Shown: piece by piece, positions 1-6,947 of the stretch | Numbering within the stretch: the stretch's first letter is position 1 | Layout: every line of letters starts with the position of its first letter | Assembly: GCA_031254535.1 (NCBI GenBank) | Contig: JAIRUG010000079.1 | Coordinates: 1-12,363, forward strand | Direction of reading: 5' to 3' | Length of the DNA: 12,363 bases | Source: Rickettsia sp. | Lineage (GTDB): Bacteria > Pseudomonadota > Alphaproteobacteria > Rickettsiales > Rickettsiaceae | Translations under genes and position numbers: made by a program | Notes under the pieces: model-generated | Told to the model about the DNA's origin: nothing | What the model saw: only the letters and a program-made list of their open reading frames with translations | Databases searched by the model: none

Positions 1-32
1 TCTATTAAATCCATTATTTCTGATATCTGCAT
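1..32 (-). CDS. Start of a minus-strand gene cut by the window edge, possibly FabZ
   Basis: An ATG at 32-30 opens a frame that runs off the left edge and reads MQISEIMDLI. These ten residues resemble the N-terminus of FabZ, the beta-hydroxyacyl-ACP dehydratase of fatty-acid and lipid A precursor synthesis, whose members commonly start with an EIMDLIPHRYPFLL-type sequence. The diagnostic HRYP segment lies outside the window, so the call rests on very little. In Rickettsia fabZ normally follows lpxD. Here the upstream neighbour is pdhB, which counts against the call or implies a rearrangement. The Shine-Dalgarno is weak (AAG a few bases before the ATG). A candidate promoter lies about 50 bases upstream. 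Confidence 0.35.
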   Translation of the reverse strand, partial: MQISEIMDLI

Positions 33-81
33 ATTCTTAAGTCATTATTTATATGAACTTAATTTATACACAATCTTTAGT

Positions 82-110
82 TATATTTTAACACCTTTTT
101 TAACTTTCAA
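82..110 (-). promoter_or_regulatory. Candidate sigma70-type promoter for the gene at the left edge
   Basis: On the minus strand TTGAAA (110-105) and AATATA (87-82) are separated by 17 bases. This would place a transcription start near 75, about 43 bases before the ATG at 32. The region is very AT-rich, so chance matches are likely and the -10 box is imperfect. Confidence 0.3.
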
Positions 111-185
111 CAGTTGTGATTCGAGTACCGGATCGACGCACAAATTACCAGCAGAAGTAGAGTTTTGCAAGAGGTCTATTAATTT

Positions 186-1166
186 TCATTGAACATAGCA
201 CACTTTTTTTACAGCGTTAATAACGTCTTCAATAGTTGGTAATGCTAATTTCTCTAAATTAACAGTATATGCTAAAGGAACATCCTTACCCGAGATAATT
301 TCTATAGGAGCATCTAGATAATCAAATGCCTGGCTCATTACCATGCTAGCTATAGTTGCTCCAACCCCTGCAAAAAACCAGCCTTCTTCTATAACAACCA
401 ATCGATTAGTCTTTTTGACTGATTGCAATATAGTTTCTATATCTAAAGGCTTGATCGTTCTGAGATCAATTACCTCACAGTTAATGCCATTATCCTGCAA
501 ACTATTTGCTGTATCTAAAGCCAACTTAACTTGCAAGGAAAATGTTACTATGGTGACATCATCGCCTTCCATAAGTTTCTTAGCTTGCCCAAAAGGAATA
601 GGCTCAATTATTTCTGGAACTTCAAAACTATGATTATAGAGAATTTCATTTTCTAGAAAAACCACTGGGTTGTCATCACGAATAGCAGTCATTAAAAGCC
701 CTTTGTGCTCTTCTGCACTATAGGGAGCAACTACCTTTAATCCCGGAATATGACTATAACAAGCCGTATAATTTTGGCTATGTTGAGCGGCAACTCGACT
801 TGCTGCCCCATTTGGTCCACGAAATACTATTGGACATTTAATGGTTCCACCAGACATATAATGAGTCTTAGCAGCAGAGTTAACTATTTGATCCATTGCT
901 TGCATGGCAAAATTAAATGTCATAAATTCAACAATCGGACGTAGCCCTAAAAATGCTGCCCCAATAGCTACACCAGTAAAACCATGCTCTACTATTGGCG
1001 TATCAATTACTCTTTTGGGACCAAATTGCTCCAACAAACCTTGGGTTACTTTATAGGCTCCCTGATACAGGGCAACTTCTTCTCCCATAATAAACACTCT
1101 ATCATCCCTTAGCATCTCTTCTTGCATTGCTTCACGTAAAGCTTCTCGTACTGTCTTTTGTATCAT
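186..1166 (-). CDS. pdhB: Pyruvate dehydrogenase E1 component, beta subunit
   Basis: This is the beta subunit of the heterotetrameric pyruvate dehydrogenase E1. With PdhA it decarboxylates pyruvate using thiamine diphosphate and passes the acetyl group to the lipoyl domain of E2. At 326 residues it has the usual family length. Family landmarks are all present: [17 protein letters not shown] near residues 28-44, [18 protein letters not shown] near 55-72, [11 protein letters not shown] near 80-90, the [17 protein letters not shown] loop near 115-131, and a C-terminal transketolase domain with [12 protein letters not shown] and VVIEEGW. The start is an ATG 11 bases after the pdhA stop, with only a weak AAG Shine-Dalgarno, so translational coupling to pdhA is likely. 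The E2 gene is not adjacent, as I recall is also the case in Rickettsia. The gene is intact. Confidence 0.96.
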   Translation of the reverse strand: MIQKTVREALREAMQEEMLRDDRVFIMGEEVALYQGAYKVTQGLLEQFGPKRVIDTPIVEHGFTGVAIGAAFLGLRPIVEFMTFNFAMQAMDQIVNSAAKTHYMSGGTIKCPIVFRGPNGAASRVAAQHSQNYTACYSHIPGLKVVAPYSAEEHKGLLMTAIRDDNPVVFLENEILYNHSFEVPEIIEPIPFGQAKKLMEGDDVTIVTFSLQVKLALDTANSLQDNGINCEVIDLRTIKPLDIETILQSVKKTNRLVVIEEGWFFAGVGATIASMVMSQAFDYLDAPIEIISGKDVPLAYTVNLEKLALPTIEDVINAVKKVCYVQ

Positions 1167-1177
1167 AGTGATCTTAC

Positions 1178-2158
1178 TTACCCAACATAAATATTAGTAT
1201 ACAACTCTTCTTCATCCGGTAAGGCTGATTTTTCTGAGAACTCAACTGCCTCTACAATAATCTCTTTCACCTCCTTCTCAATTTCCTTCAAACGTTCTTC
1301 GCTAGCATATTGGTTAAGCAAAATAGTACTTTTGATGTGTGATATTGGATCTTGTTCTCTATAGTTTTCCACTTCGTCCTTATTACGATATTTAGCTGGA
1401 TCGGACATGGAATGTCCTCTATAACGATAGGCATCCATTTCTAATATTATTGGTCTACTCTGACTTCGCACATACTCTGCAGCTTGTTTGGCATAGTCGT
1501 AAACTTGCTCCAATGACATACCATCAACCTTAAACCCTGGAACACCACATGATTCTCCTTTCCGATAAAGATCAGTAATAAAAGTGGAACGAGCCACAGA
1601 GGTGCCCATGGCATATTGGTTGTTTTCAATCACATACACTACTGGTAATTGCCATAGTGCTGCTATGTTAAAAGACTCGTATACCTGACCTTGGTTTACT
1701 GCCCCATCTCCTAAAAAAGTAAAGCAGATATTATTAGTATCCCGATATTTTTCAGCAAGAGCCAGGCCTGTACCAATAGGTACCTGGGCTCCTACTATGC
1801 CGTGCCCACCATAAAATTTATTCGGTATGTCAAACATATGCATGGACCCTCCCTTACCTTTTGCACAACCAGTTTTTTTACCCATCAATTCTGCTAATAC
1901 ATATTTTGCTTCAGTTCCCGCTGAAATAATATGGGCATGATCTCTATAGCTGGTAATACTACTATCGCCAAGCTGTTTTGCTAAATCCACACCAGTAACT
2001 ATTGCTTCTTGTCCAATATATAAATGGCAAAACCCACCTATTAGACCCATACCATAAAGCTGTCCACATTTTTCTTCAAATCTTCTAAGTAACAATATCT
2101 TTCTATAAGACTCGAGATATTGAGTACTATTTAGTTTATATTTCCCGGGAACAATCAT
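1178..2158 (-). CDS. pdhA: Pyruvate dehydrogenase E1 component, alpha subunit
   Basis: This is the thiamine-diphosphate-binding alpha subunit of pyruvate dehydrogenase E1, partner of PdhB immediately downstream. The 326-residue protein shows [17 protein letters not shown] (22-38), [11 protein letters not shown] (42-52) and SYRDHAH (70-76). It carries [10 protein letters not shown] (100-109) and the classical TPP-Mg motif from GDG (150-152) to ENN (178-180). The YRGHSMSDP segment (246-254) corresponds to the phosphorylation-loop region of mitochondrial E1 alpha. The ATG is preceded by a strong AGAGGAG Shine-Dalgarno about six bases upstream, which fixes the start. It is the first gene of a two-gene pdhA-pdhB unit and is separated from rlpA by a short hairpin-bearing spacer. 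I saw no damage. Confidence 0.97.
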   Translation of the reverse strand: MIVPGKYKLNSTQYLESYRKILLLRRFEEKCGQLYGMGLIGGFCHLYIGQEAIVTGVDLAKQLGDSSITSYRDHAHIISAGTEAKYVLAELMGKKTGCAKGKGGSMHMFDIPNKFYGGHGIVGAQVPIGTGLALAEKYRDTNNICFTFLGDGAVNQGQVYESFNIAALWQLPVVYVIENNQYAMGTSVARSTFITDLYRKGESCGVPGFKVDGMSLEQVYDYAKQAAEYVRSQSRPIILEMDAYRYRGHSMSDPAKYRNKDEVENYREQDPISHIKSTILLNQYASEERLKEIEKEVKEIIVEAVEFSEKSALPDEEELYTNIYVG

Positions 2159-2207
2159 CTACAACTCCTCTATACTCTCAACTATTTAGTAAACCTTCCT
2201 TATCGTG

Positions 2208-2240
2208 AGAATGATAACAAGGCTGTTAAGTTATCATTCT
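2208..2240 (-). terminator. Hairpin between rlpA and pdhA
   Basis: AGAATGATAAC (2208-2218) and its exact reverse complement (2230-2240) form an 11-bp stem with an 11-base loop. The stem begins seven bases after the rlpA stop, where a terminator or 3'-end-stabilising hairpin would sit. No T-run follows it on the minus strand, so it is not a canonical rho-independent terminator and may allow read-through into pdhAB. Confidence 0.45.
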
Positions 2241-2247
2241 TAAATTA

Positions 2248-2889
2248 TCAAGGGTTAACTGCCAATTTATATTTTAGATTTACTAATTTGATATGACAAT
2301 TAATACTACATTTAGGATTAGCTACTTTTTTTTGTGCAATACAATTTTCCTTAGGTTTTAAAGAAATATTATTCAAAAATTCTTTAGTCTCTTTATGCAT
2401 ATATTGTACTCTAACTTTTGCTATACCATGTCTTTTAAATCCTAAAATTTCAGCAGATTTTTCTGAAACATCTATAATACGGTTTCCTTTAAAAGGACCA
2501 CGATCATTAACCATAAGAATCAGAGATTTATTATTACTTAAGTTAGTAACTTTGATCAAACTAGGCAACGGCAAACTACGATGAGCTGCACTTAGCATAT
2601 GTTTATTATAGGTATCACCATTTGCTGTTTTTTTCCCATGGAAATTATGCTTGGAACCATACCAAGACGCCATACCTACTTCATTGCAATTAACATTTTC
2701 CTTAGGCTTATAAGTCTTACCTTTGATAGTATATTTTTTGCCTATCTTATAATGTCCTTTATAATGAACATTTTTAGGATCTTCCTTCGATAATTTACTA
2801 TATAGTCTAGTCTTTGGTGGAATAGAACAAGAGCTAAGTCCCATACAATAAATTAGCAACAAAAGAATAGGAATAGGGCTAAATTTCAC
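2248..2889 (-). CDS. rlpA: RlpA-like lipoprotein (septal lytic transglycosylase family)
   Basis: RlpA proteins are outer-membrane lipoproteins with a double-psi beta-barrel that, where tested, cleave peptidoglycan lacking stem peptides at the septum. The 213-residue protein starts with a lipoprotein signal ending in the lipobox LSSC (18-21; C21 would be lipidated). The double-psi barrel spans about 70-165: GMASWYG (72-78), [13 protein letters not shown] (83-95), [10 protein letters not shown] (101-110) and VNDRGPF (127-133). D92 (an acidic residue in the TANG(E/D) position), H103 and D129 match the polar residues proposed as catalytic in Pseudomonas RlpA. There is no C-terminal SPOR domain; the tail after 165 is short and basic. 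The start is GTG at 2889, because the frame upstream is closed by the stop of the preceding BON gene. No Shine-Dalgarno is visible, so coupling to the upstream gene is likely. Confidence 0.88.
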   Translation of the reverse strand: MKFSPIPILLLLIYCMGLSSCSIPPKTRLYSKLSKEDPKNVHYKGHYKIGKKYTIKGKTYKPKENVNCNEVGMASWYGSKHNFHGKKTANGDTYNKHMLSAAHRSLPLPSLIKVTNLSNNKSLILMVNDRGPFKGNRIIDVSEKSAEILGFKRHGIAKVRVQYMHKETKEFLNNISLKPKENCIAQKKVANPKCSINCHIKLVNLKYKLAVNP

Positions 2890-2895
2890 TTTTAT

Positions 2896-3507
2896 TTACA
2901 CATGTTTATTATCAATCTTTTCAGCTTCCTTTATTTTAACGTGACAAACAACTCTTTCTACACCATTGATTTGGGAAGCAATAGAAGTGACCATTTCTAA
3001 CTCTTCCTCAGACCTTGCTAGACCAAATATATATACTATATTATTAACTGTAACAATAGTGTAATTTACCCACTTTATATCTCGTTTAACAAAAGTTCTA
3101 GCCTTAATTTGACTAGTAATCATAGCATCTTTAGTATATTGCACTAAGTCAAAATGATCACTTTTTTTATCTATTACCAGTTCATTAATAACTTCACTAA
3201 CTCCTGTTACATCCCAGACAAGTTCTACAGCTTTTAATGCATCTTCTTTTTTGTCTATGGTTCCAATCAGTAGTACTCTACCCTGTTCTACCTCAACCTT
3301 AATCTTAGTATATAATTCCCTGAAATTATTTTTTATAAAAGAAGCTTTGATCTTCGTTGATATTTTTACGTCATCAATTGTTTCGGAAACTGATTGATCT
3401 TTTGCAGCTGCAATAGTAGAAGTACTTGCCACAGTAAAAATAGCTGGAAGACAACAACCTGTAAGCATGAAAGATAAGATTATAATAACAAAGTTAATTC
3501 TATACAT
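2896..3507 (-). CDS. Lipoprotein with two BON domains (DolP/OsmY-like)
   Basis: The 203-residue protein has a lipoprotein signal with lipobox LTGC (15-18; C18 would be lipidated) followed by a short Ala/Ser/Thr linker. Two BON domains follow: one at about 45-115 (KISTKIKASF ... VEQGRVLLIGTI ... VSEVINELVI) and one at about 123-195 (MITSQIKARTF ... VNNIVYIFGLA ... GVERVVCHVKI). The repeated 'v-V-G-t' strand and the closing 'GV-.V-n.l.v' are typical of BON. Paired BON domains on a lipoprotein recall DolP (YraP), which maintains outer-membrane integrity and localises to the division site. The equivalence is inferred from architecture only. The start has an excellent AAGGAGG Shine-Dalgarno. It is first in an operon with rlpA (six bases apart) behind the promoter at 3580-3607. 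Confidence 0.85.
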   Translation of the reverse strand: MYRINFVIIILSFMLTGCCLPAIFTVASTSTIAAAKDQSVSETIDDVKISTKIKASFIKNNFRELYTKIKVEVEQGRVLLIGTIDKKEDALKAVELVWDVTGVSEVINELVIDKKSDHFDLVQYTKDAMITSQIKARTFVKRDIKWVNYTIVTVNNIVYIFGLARSEEELEMVTSIASQINGVERVVCHVKIKEAEKIDNKHV

Positions 3508-3579
3508 AATCCTCCTTAAGTCTCACCAACATAAAGTCGGTAATATTAACTCTTTAAGATAAAGCCTTTTAAATAGCTC

Positions 3580-3607
3580 ATTATAGTAAATCTTATAGTA
3601 AACACAA
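3580..3607 (-). promoter_or_regulatory. Sigma70-type promoter of the BON lipoprotein-rlpA operon
   Basis: On the minus strand TTGTGT (3607-3602) is followed after 16 bases by a perfect TATAAT (3585-3580). This puts the start of transcription near 3573 and leaves a leader of about 65 bases before the ATG. The -10 sits inside an imperfect direct repeat (TTTACTATAAG then TTTACTATAATG). Its position just downstream of the presumed tsaD terminator fits a new transcription unit. Confidence 0.55.
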
Positions 3608-3620
3608 CTAATTTCTGCCC

Positions 3621-3795
3621 AAAAATTCTAATATAGCTAACCCGAATAGGCTTTTGATATTGTTATAAATTCCCAAATATCATTGCGAGAAGGCGTAGCC
3701 GACGAAGCAATCCATGAAACTTGTCATATGGATTGCTTCGTCGGCTACGCCTTCTCGCAATGACATAACCTGGAACATTAACGGGTTAGCTATAT
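3621..3795 (-). terminator. Presumed gatB-tsaD terminator stem, split by an inserted palindrome
   Basis: ATATAGCTAACCCG (minus strand 3795-3782, covering the last codons and stop of tsaD) is the exact reverse complement of minus-strand 3644-3631. This gives a 14-bp stem. On the minus strand the second arm is followed by TAGAATTTTT, with five Ts, as in a rho-independent terminator. The two arms are now 137 bases apart because they enclose the palindromic element at 3680-3763. A terminator role is inference. Confidence 0.45.
3680..3763. repeat. Rickettsial-type palindromic repeat, near-perfect
   Basis: Bases 3681-3715 and 3728-3762 are exact reverse complements over 35 bp (36 bp counting the flanking T/A pair). 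A 12-base loop separates them. The outer end is CATTGCGAGAAGG and the inner end is GCAATCCAT. The same end sequences recur in the elements at 6313-6421, 9783-9874 and 9883-9953. It contains no start codon or domain and is not a gene. It is a dispersed intergenic element, expected to be copied by an unknown route. Confidence 0.9.
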
Positions 3796-4826
3796 AAATC
3801 CTCTAAGCTCCATTTTGCTCTAGGGCAGAAATTGAATGAGTTAGTAAGATTATTTTGCAAACGTTCTAGCCCAGCATAAGCGATCATAGCAGCATTATCG
3901 GTACATAAATGTGCTGGCGGTACTAAAAGTACATATCCCTGTTTTTCTGCTTGATGCTTAAGTATAGTTTTCAAATAAGCATTAGCGGCAACTCCACCGG
4001 CAAGCACGCAGGTTTTTTGTGATAATGCCGACTTACCGATAAATTTCTCATACATTGTAAAGCTATTAAGCATTTTTATTGATAAGATTTCTCCAACTAC
4101 ATATTGAAAGCTGGCAGCTATATCATTAATCTCTTGACCACCTATAGGTTGTAATTTGGATATTAATATCCGTACTGCTGTCTTTAAACCTGAAAATGAC
4201 ATATCACAGCCAGCTTGATGAATAATAGGCTTTGGCAAAATATACTTAAATGGATTGCCAAATTTTGCTCTTCTCTCAATTTCTACCCCTCCAGGGAAAG
4301 GTAAATTCAGCATTTTAGCTACTTTATCAAAGCATTCTCCTACCGAATCATCGATAGTTTGTCCTAAAATTTTATACTTACCCAACGCTTGGACAGCAAC
4401 AAATTGGCAATGCCCTCCTGAAACCAACAGGAATAGATAAGGGTACTCAGCCTTATTGGTTAATCTAGCAGTAAGTAAATGTCCCTCTAAATGGTTAACT
4501 GCAATAAAGGCCTTCTTTAAGACACTAGCAACTATTCTGCCAAACATTGAGCCAACTATCACCCCACCTATCAAGCCAGGACCAGAAGTAGCTGCGATTC
4601 CGTCTATATTGGATAGTTCAAGATGAGCTTCATCTAAAACATATCTAACTGCTTTTTCTAAATTTTGCAAATGCGATCTGGCAGCAATCTCCGGTACTAC
4701 CCCTTGAAAAGCCTTATGTTCTTGGTGCTGGGAAATAACAATATTTGATAAAATCTCTTTGTTTGAGGTAACTATTGCTACGCCAGTATCATCGCAACTT
4801 GACTCAATACCTAATATTTTAATTAT
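3786..4826 (-). CDS. tsaD: tRNA N6-threonylcarbamoyladenosine synthase subunit TsaD, non-canonical ATA start
   Basis: TsaD (Gcp/Kae1) transfers threonylcarbamoyl to A37 of ANN-decoding tRNAs, with TsaB, TsaE and TsaC. The frame encodes 346 residues beginning (M)[14 protein letters not shown], the exact family N-terminus, and includes [11 protein letters not shown] (42-52). The metal-binding HLEGH has its histidines at 112 and 116. Then come SGGHCQFV, the conserved C-terminal [11 protein letters not shown] and a closing [11 protein letters not shown]. The codon where Met belongs is ATA (4826-4824); the next is ATT. An in-frame TGA lies nine codons before the ATA, and there is no ATG, GTG or TTG before TTG at codon 53. 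AAGGAG (4840-4835) sits eight bases before the ATA, the ideal spacing. The ATA overlaps the gatB stop as ATAA, and an ancestral ATGA overlap is the simple explanation. Starting at codon 53 would delete the first nucleotide-binding motif. Confidence 0.93.
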   Translation of the reverse strand: MIKILGIESSCDDTGVAIVTSNKEILSNIVISQHQEHKAFQGVVPEIAARSHLQNLEKAVRYVLDEAHLELSNIDGIAATSGPGLIGGVIVGSMFGRIVASVLKKAFIAVNHLEGHLLTARLTNKAEYPYLFLLVSGGHCQFVAVQALGKYKILGQTIDDSVGECFDKVAKMLNLPFPGGVEIERRAKFGNPFKYILPKPIIHQAGCDMSFSGLKTAVRILISKLQPIGGQEINDIAASFQYVVGEILSIKMLNSFTMYEKFIGKSALSQKTCVLAGGVAANAYLKTILKHQAEKQGYVLLVPPAHLCTDNAAMIAYAGLERLQNNLTNSFNFCPRAKWSLEDLYS

Positions 4827-6271
4827 TGTAATTTCTCCTTTAATAAATCATTCACTAGGTTAGGGTTTGCTTTTCCTTCAGTTTTTTTCATTACTTGTCC
4901 AACAAAAAAACCAAATAACTTATCCTTACCACTTCTATAGGCGGCAACAGAGTCAGGATTTTCTAACAATATTCCGTCAATTATAGCAGTTAGTATATCA
5001 CTATTTGACACTTGCACTAAGTCCTTTTCTTTAATAATTTTTTCCGGATCTTCTCCAGTTTCAAACATAGTTTCGAAAACTACTTTGGCAATCTTTCCTG
5101 AAATCACCCCATCTTCTATTAGTTTTACCATTTGACCAAGCATTTTCGGGGTAATTTTACATTCATTTAAGCTAATGGAATTTTTATTAAGCTGACCAAA
5201 TAACTCACTAATAATCCAATTAGCAAGTATTTTGGGATTGCATAAGCCAACTGCTGCTTCGAAATAATATGCCACCTGCTCATCAGCTACCAGAACTTCA
5301 GCATCATATGCACTTAAACCATACTCTGTCATATATCTTTGAATTTTTGCATCTGGCAGTTCTGGCAAATCTCTAGCCAATTGTTCTATTAACTCCTCAG
5401 ATATAACTATTGGCAATAAATCTGGATCAGGAAAATATCGATAGTCATGAGATTCTTCTTTTAAACGCATCGTTCTAGTTTCACCAGTGTCAGCATCAAA
5501 CAGTCTAGTCTCCTGTATTATTGTCTGCCCAGCTTCAATTAAATTTACTTGCCTATTTGCTTCAAACTCTATTGCTCGCATAATATTACGAATCGAATTG
5601 ATATTCTTGATCTCACACCTTATGCCAAGTGGATCCCCAGCAAGCCTGACTGAAACATTAGCATCGCAACGCAATGAGCCTTTTTCCATATCGCCATCAC
5701 AACTTCCTATATACCTCAACAAAGTCCTGAGTTTGCGAACAAATTTAGCCGTATCTTCCGGCGAATCAAGATCTGGTTCAGTAACAATTTCCATTAATCC
5801 TATACCAGATCGGTTTAAATCAATGAAGCTGTAATAAGGAGATTGATCATGGATGGACTTACCAGCATCTTGTTCTAAATGCACACGATTAATTCTGATC
5901 CTTTTGGTTGTTCTCTGTTCAGTTACTATATCCAAATAACCATCTTGAACGATTGGATGATAGAATTGTGATACTTGATAGCCCTGCGGTAGATCCGGAT
6001 AAAAGTAATTCTTACGATCAAATCTTGAATTAAGATTAATTTTTGCCTTAAGTCCAAGACCAGTTTTAATTACCTGATGGACACAATGTTCATTTAACAT
6101 TGGTAGCATTCCAGGCATTGCTGCATCAATCAAAGATACTTGTGAATTAGGAGGAGCAGCAAATTCGGTAGAACTACCAGAGAAAAGTTTGGATTTTGAA
6201 GAAATTTGGGCATGAATCTCGACGCCTATCACATATTGCCATCTACCTGTATTACCAATAATATAAGCCAT
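4823..6271 (-). CDS. gatB: Aspartyl/glutamyl-tRNA(Asn/Gln) amidotransferase subunit B
   Basis: GatB is the kinase/tRNA-binding subunit of GatCAB, which converts mischarged Glu-tRNA(Gln) and Asp-tRNA(Asn) to the correct amides. Alphaproteobacteria lacking GlnRS depend on it. The 482-residue protein is full length. It has VIGVEIHAQ (14-22), [13 protein letters not shown] (about 155-167) and the GatB signature [19 protein letters not shown] near residues 190-210. The C-terminal helical YqeY-like tail ([20 protein letters not shown]) is also complete. The ATG has an AAAGAGA Shine-Dalgarno. It is the first gene of a unit with tsaD, which overlaps its stop. Unlike the Rickettsia arrangement I remember, no gatC or gatA precedes it; upstream is a palindromic repeat and an oppositely oriented accessory gene. 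Confidence 0.97.
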   Translation of the reverse strand: MAYIIGNTGRWQYVIGVEIHAQISSKSKLFSGSSTEFAAPPNSQVSLIDAAMPGMLPMLNEHCVHQVIKTGLGLKAKINLNSRFDRKNYFYPDLPQGYQVSQFYHPIVQDGYLDIVTEQRTTKRIRINRVHLEQDAGKSIHDQSPYYSFIDLNRSGIGLMEIVTEPDLDSPEDTAKFVRKLRTLLRYIGSCDGDMEKGSLRCDANVSVRLAGDPLGIRCEIKNINSIRNIMRAIEFEANRQVNLIEAGQTIIQETRLFDADTGETRTMRLKEESHDYRYFPDPDLLPIVISEELIEQLARDLPELPDAKIQRYMTEYGLSAYDAEVLVADEQVAYYFEAAVGLCNPKILANWIISELFGQLNKNSISLNECKITPKMLGQMVKLIEDGVISGKIAKVVFETMFETGEDPEKIIKEKDLVQVSNSDILTAIIDGILLENPDSVAAYRSGKDKLFGFFVGQVMKKTEGKANPNLVNDLLKEKLQ

Positions 6272-6312
6272 TTAAAATCTCTTTAGTTTATTATTAATAT
6301 AATTGTCCCATC

Positions 6313-6421
6313 GTCATTGCGAGGAGCTACTTTAGTGGCGACGAAGCAATCCATATGAACAAGCTTCATGGATACTTATAACTTACAATTGCCACGCTCA
6401 CGTACGTTCGCTCGCAATGAC
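6313..6421. repeat. Rickettsial-type palindromic repeat, degenerate copy
   Basis: The ends GTCATTGCGAG (6313-6323) and CTCGCAATGAC (6411-6421) are exact 11-bp inverted repeats. The left half contains GCGACGAAGCAATCCAT, shared with the element at 3680-3763. The interior no longer pairs fully and carries CACGTACGTTCGCTCGC near its right end. It lies just upstream of gatB, between gatB and the accessory gene. Confidence 0.75.
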
Positions 6422-6460
6422 GTGTATGCACATACGTTCGCTCGCTAATAGACGTATGTG
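6399..6460. repeat. Imperfect tandem repeat of about 30 bp with a small palindrome
   Basis: A CACGTACGTTCGCTCGC unit near 6399-6415 is repeated as CACATACGTTCGCTCGC at 6429-6445. Both are followed by an A/T-containing stretch and GACGT. In addition CACATACGT (6429-6437) and ACGTATGTG (6452-6460) form a 9-bp inverted repeat. This extends the palindromic element on its right side and looks like local duplication and decay. Confidence 0.55.
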
Positions 6461-6695
6461 AATTTGGCACAATGCTAATCGAGTTAGCTACAGTTAAATC
6501 TTTATCATATTTTCAATAAAAATTGTAGTTTTTATTTTATAGCCAGCAATTCTATAAAAATATTGAAATTTAATTACTTTTTTGCTTAGTGGGAGAAAAT
6601 TTTGATATACACTATAAAACACTTGAACAATTTAGATTTTGCAAAAATATCATAAGTTACAAAAAAGTTACTAATTATTGTAAATATTTAAAAAA

Positions 6696-6724
6696 ATACT
6701 TAATATTACTTGATTATTAAGTAT
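6696..6724. repeat. 10-bp inverted repeat in the leader
   Basis: ATACTTAATA (6696-6705) and its exact reverse complement (6715-6724) enclose nine bases. The arms are entirely A, T and one C/G pair, so chance is a real possibility. It could form a weak hairpin or a protein site. Confidence 0.35.
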
Positions 6725-6793
6725 AAATCTGTCTTAATTTACATATGGGTTCTTTGTATAGCTATTTATTTATAAGAAAGAAATTTGAAGAAA

Positions 6794-6863
6794 AAAATTA
6801 AGCAAAGAACTTTAACCAACATAAAAATAGTTTAGTATTTATGATGATTCTCTGCTTAATTTT
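6794..6863. repeat. 16-bp inverted repeat upstream of the 925-residue protein gene
   Basis: AAAATTAAGCAAAGAA (6794-6809) and TTCTCTGCTTAATTTT (6848-6863) are reverse complements at 15 of 16 positions. They are separated by 38 bases and end about 85 bases before the start codon. The second arm ends in four Ts. It may be an operator with two half-sites, a hairpin in the 5' leader, or the end of a short upstream RNA. I cannot choose between these. Confidence 0.5.
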
Positions 6864-6947
6864 AACAACAAAATTACTTTATAGTTAAATAAGTTATGCA
6901 AGAATCTGTTACTAACAATTAATTAAATGAATATATAAGAGGATATT

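Larger units (their letters stand above)
6461..6947. other. AT-rich leader of the 925-residue protein gene
   Basis: These 487 bases contain no supportable gene on either strand. They are very AT-rich and hold two inverted repeats, listed separately, and several possible AT-rich -10 boxes. I cannot choose one promoter with confidence. The segment ends with an AGAGGA Shine-Dalgarno placed correctly for the ATG at 6948. Confidence 0.6.

Noticed and set aside
113..140. tRNA fragment, from a TCGAATC T-loop-like string on the minus strand
   Set aside because: No acceptor, D or anticodon stems can be built around it.
343..944. Plus-strand open frames opposite pdhB (343-633 and 750-944)
   Set aside because: They lie antisense to a clearly conserved gene, have no Shine-Dalgarno and show no recognisable protein pattern.
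1447..1629. 60-codon minus-strand frame inside pdhA
   Set aside because: It overlaps pdhA in another frame and has no start signal or protein pattern.
2599..2793. Plus-strand open frame opposite rlpA
   Set aside because: It is hydrophobic only because it is antisense to Lys/Asn-rich coding; no start signal.
3786..4670. tsaD starting at TTG codon 53 (294 residues)
   Set aside because: It would remove the conserved ESSCDDT nucleotide-binding segment and [11 protein letters not shown], both of which are intact and in frame upstream behind a well-placed Shine-Dalgarno.
4255..5834. Plus-strand open frames opposite tsaD and gatB (4255-4440 and 5487-5834)
   Set aside because: Antisense shadows of conserved genes without start signals.
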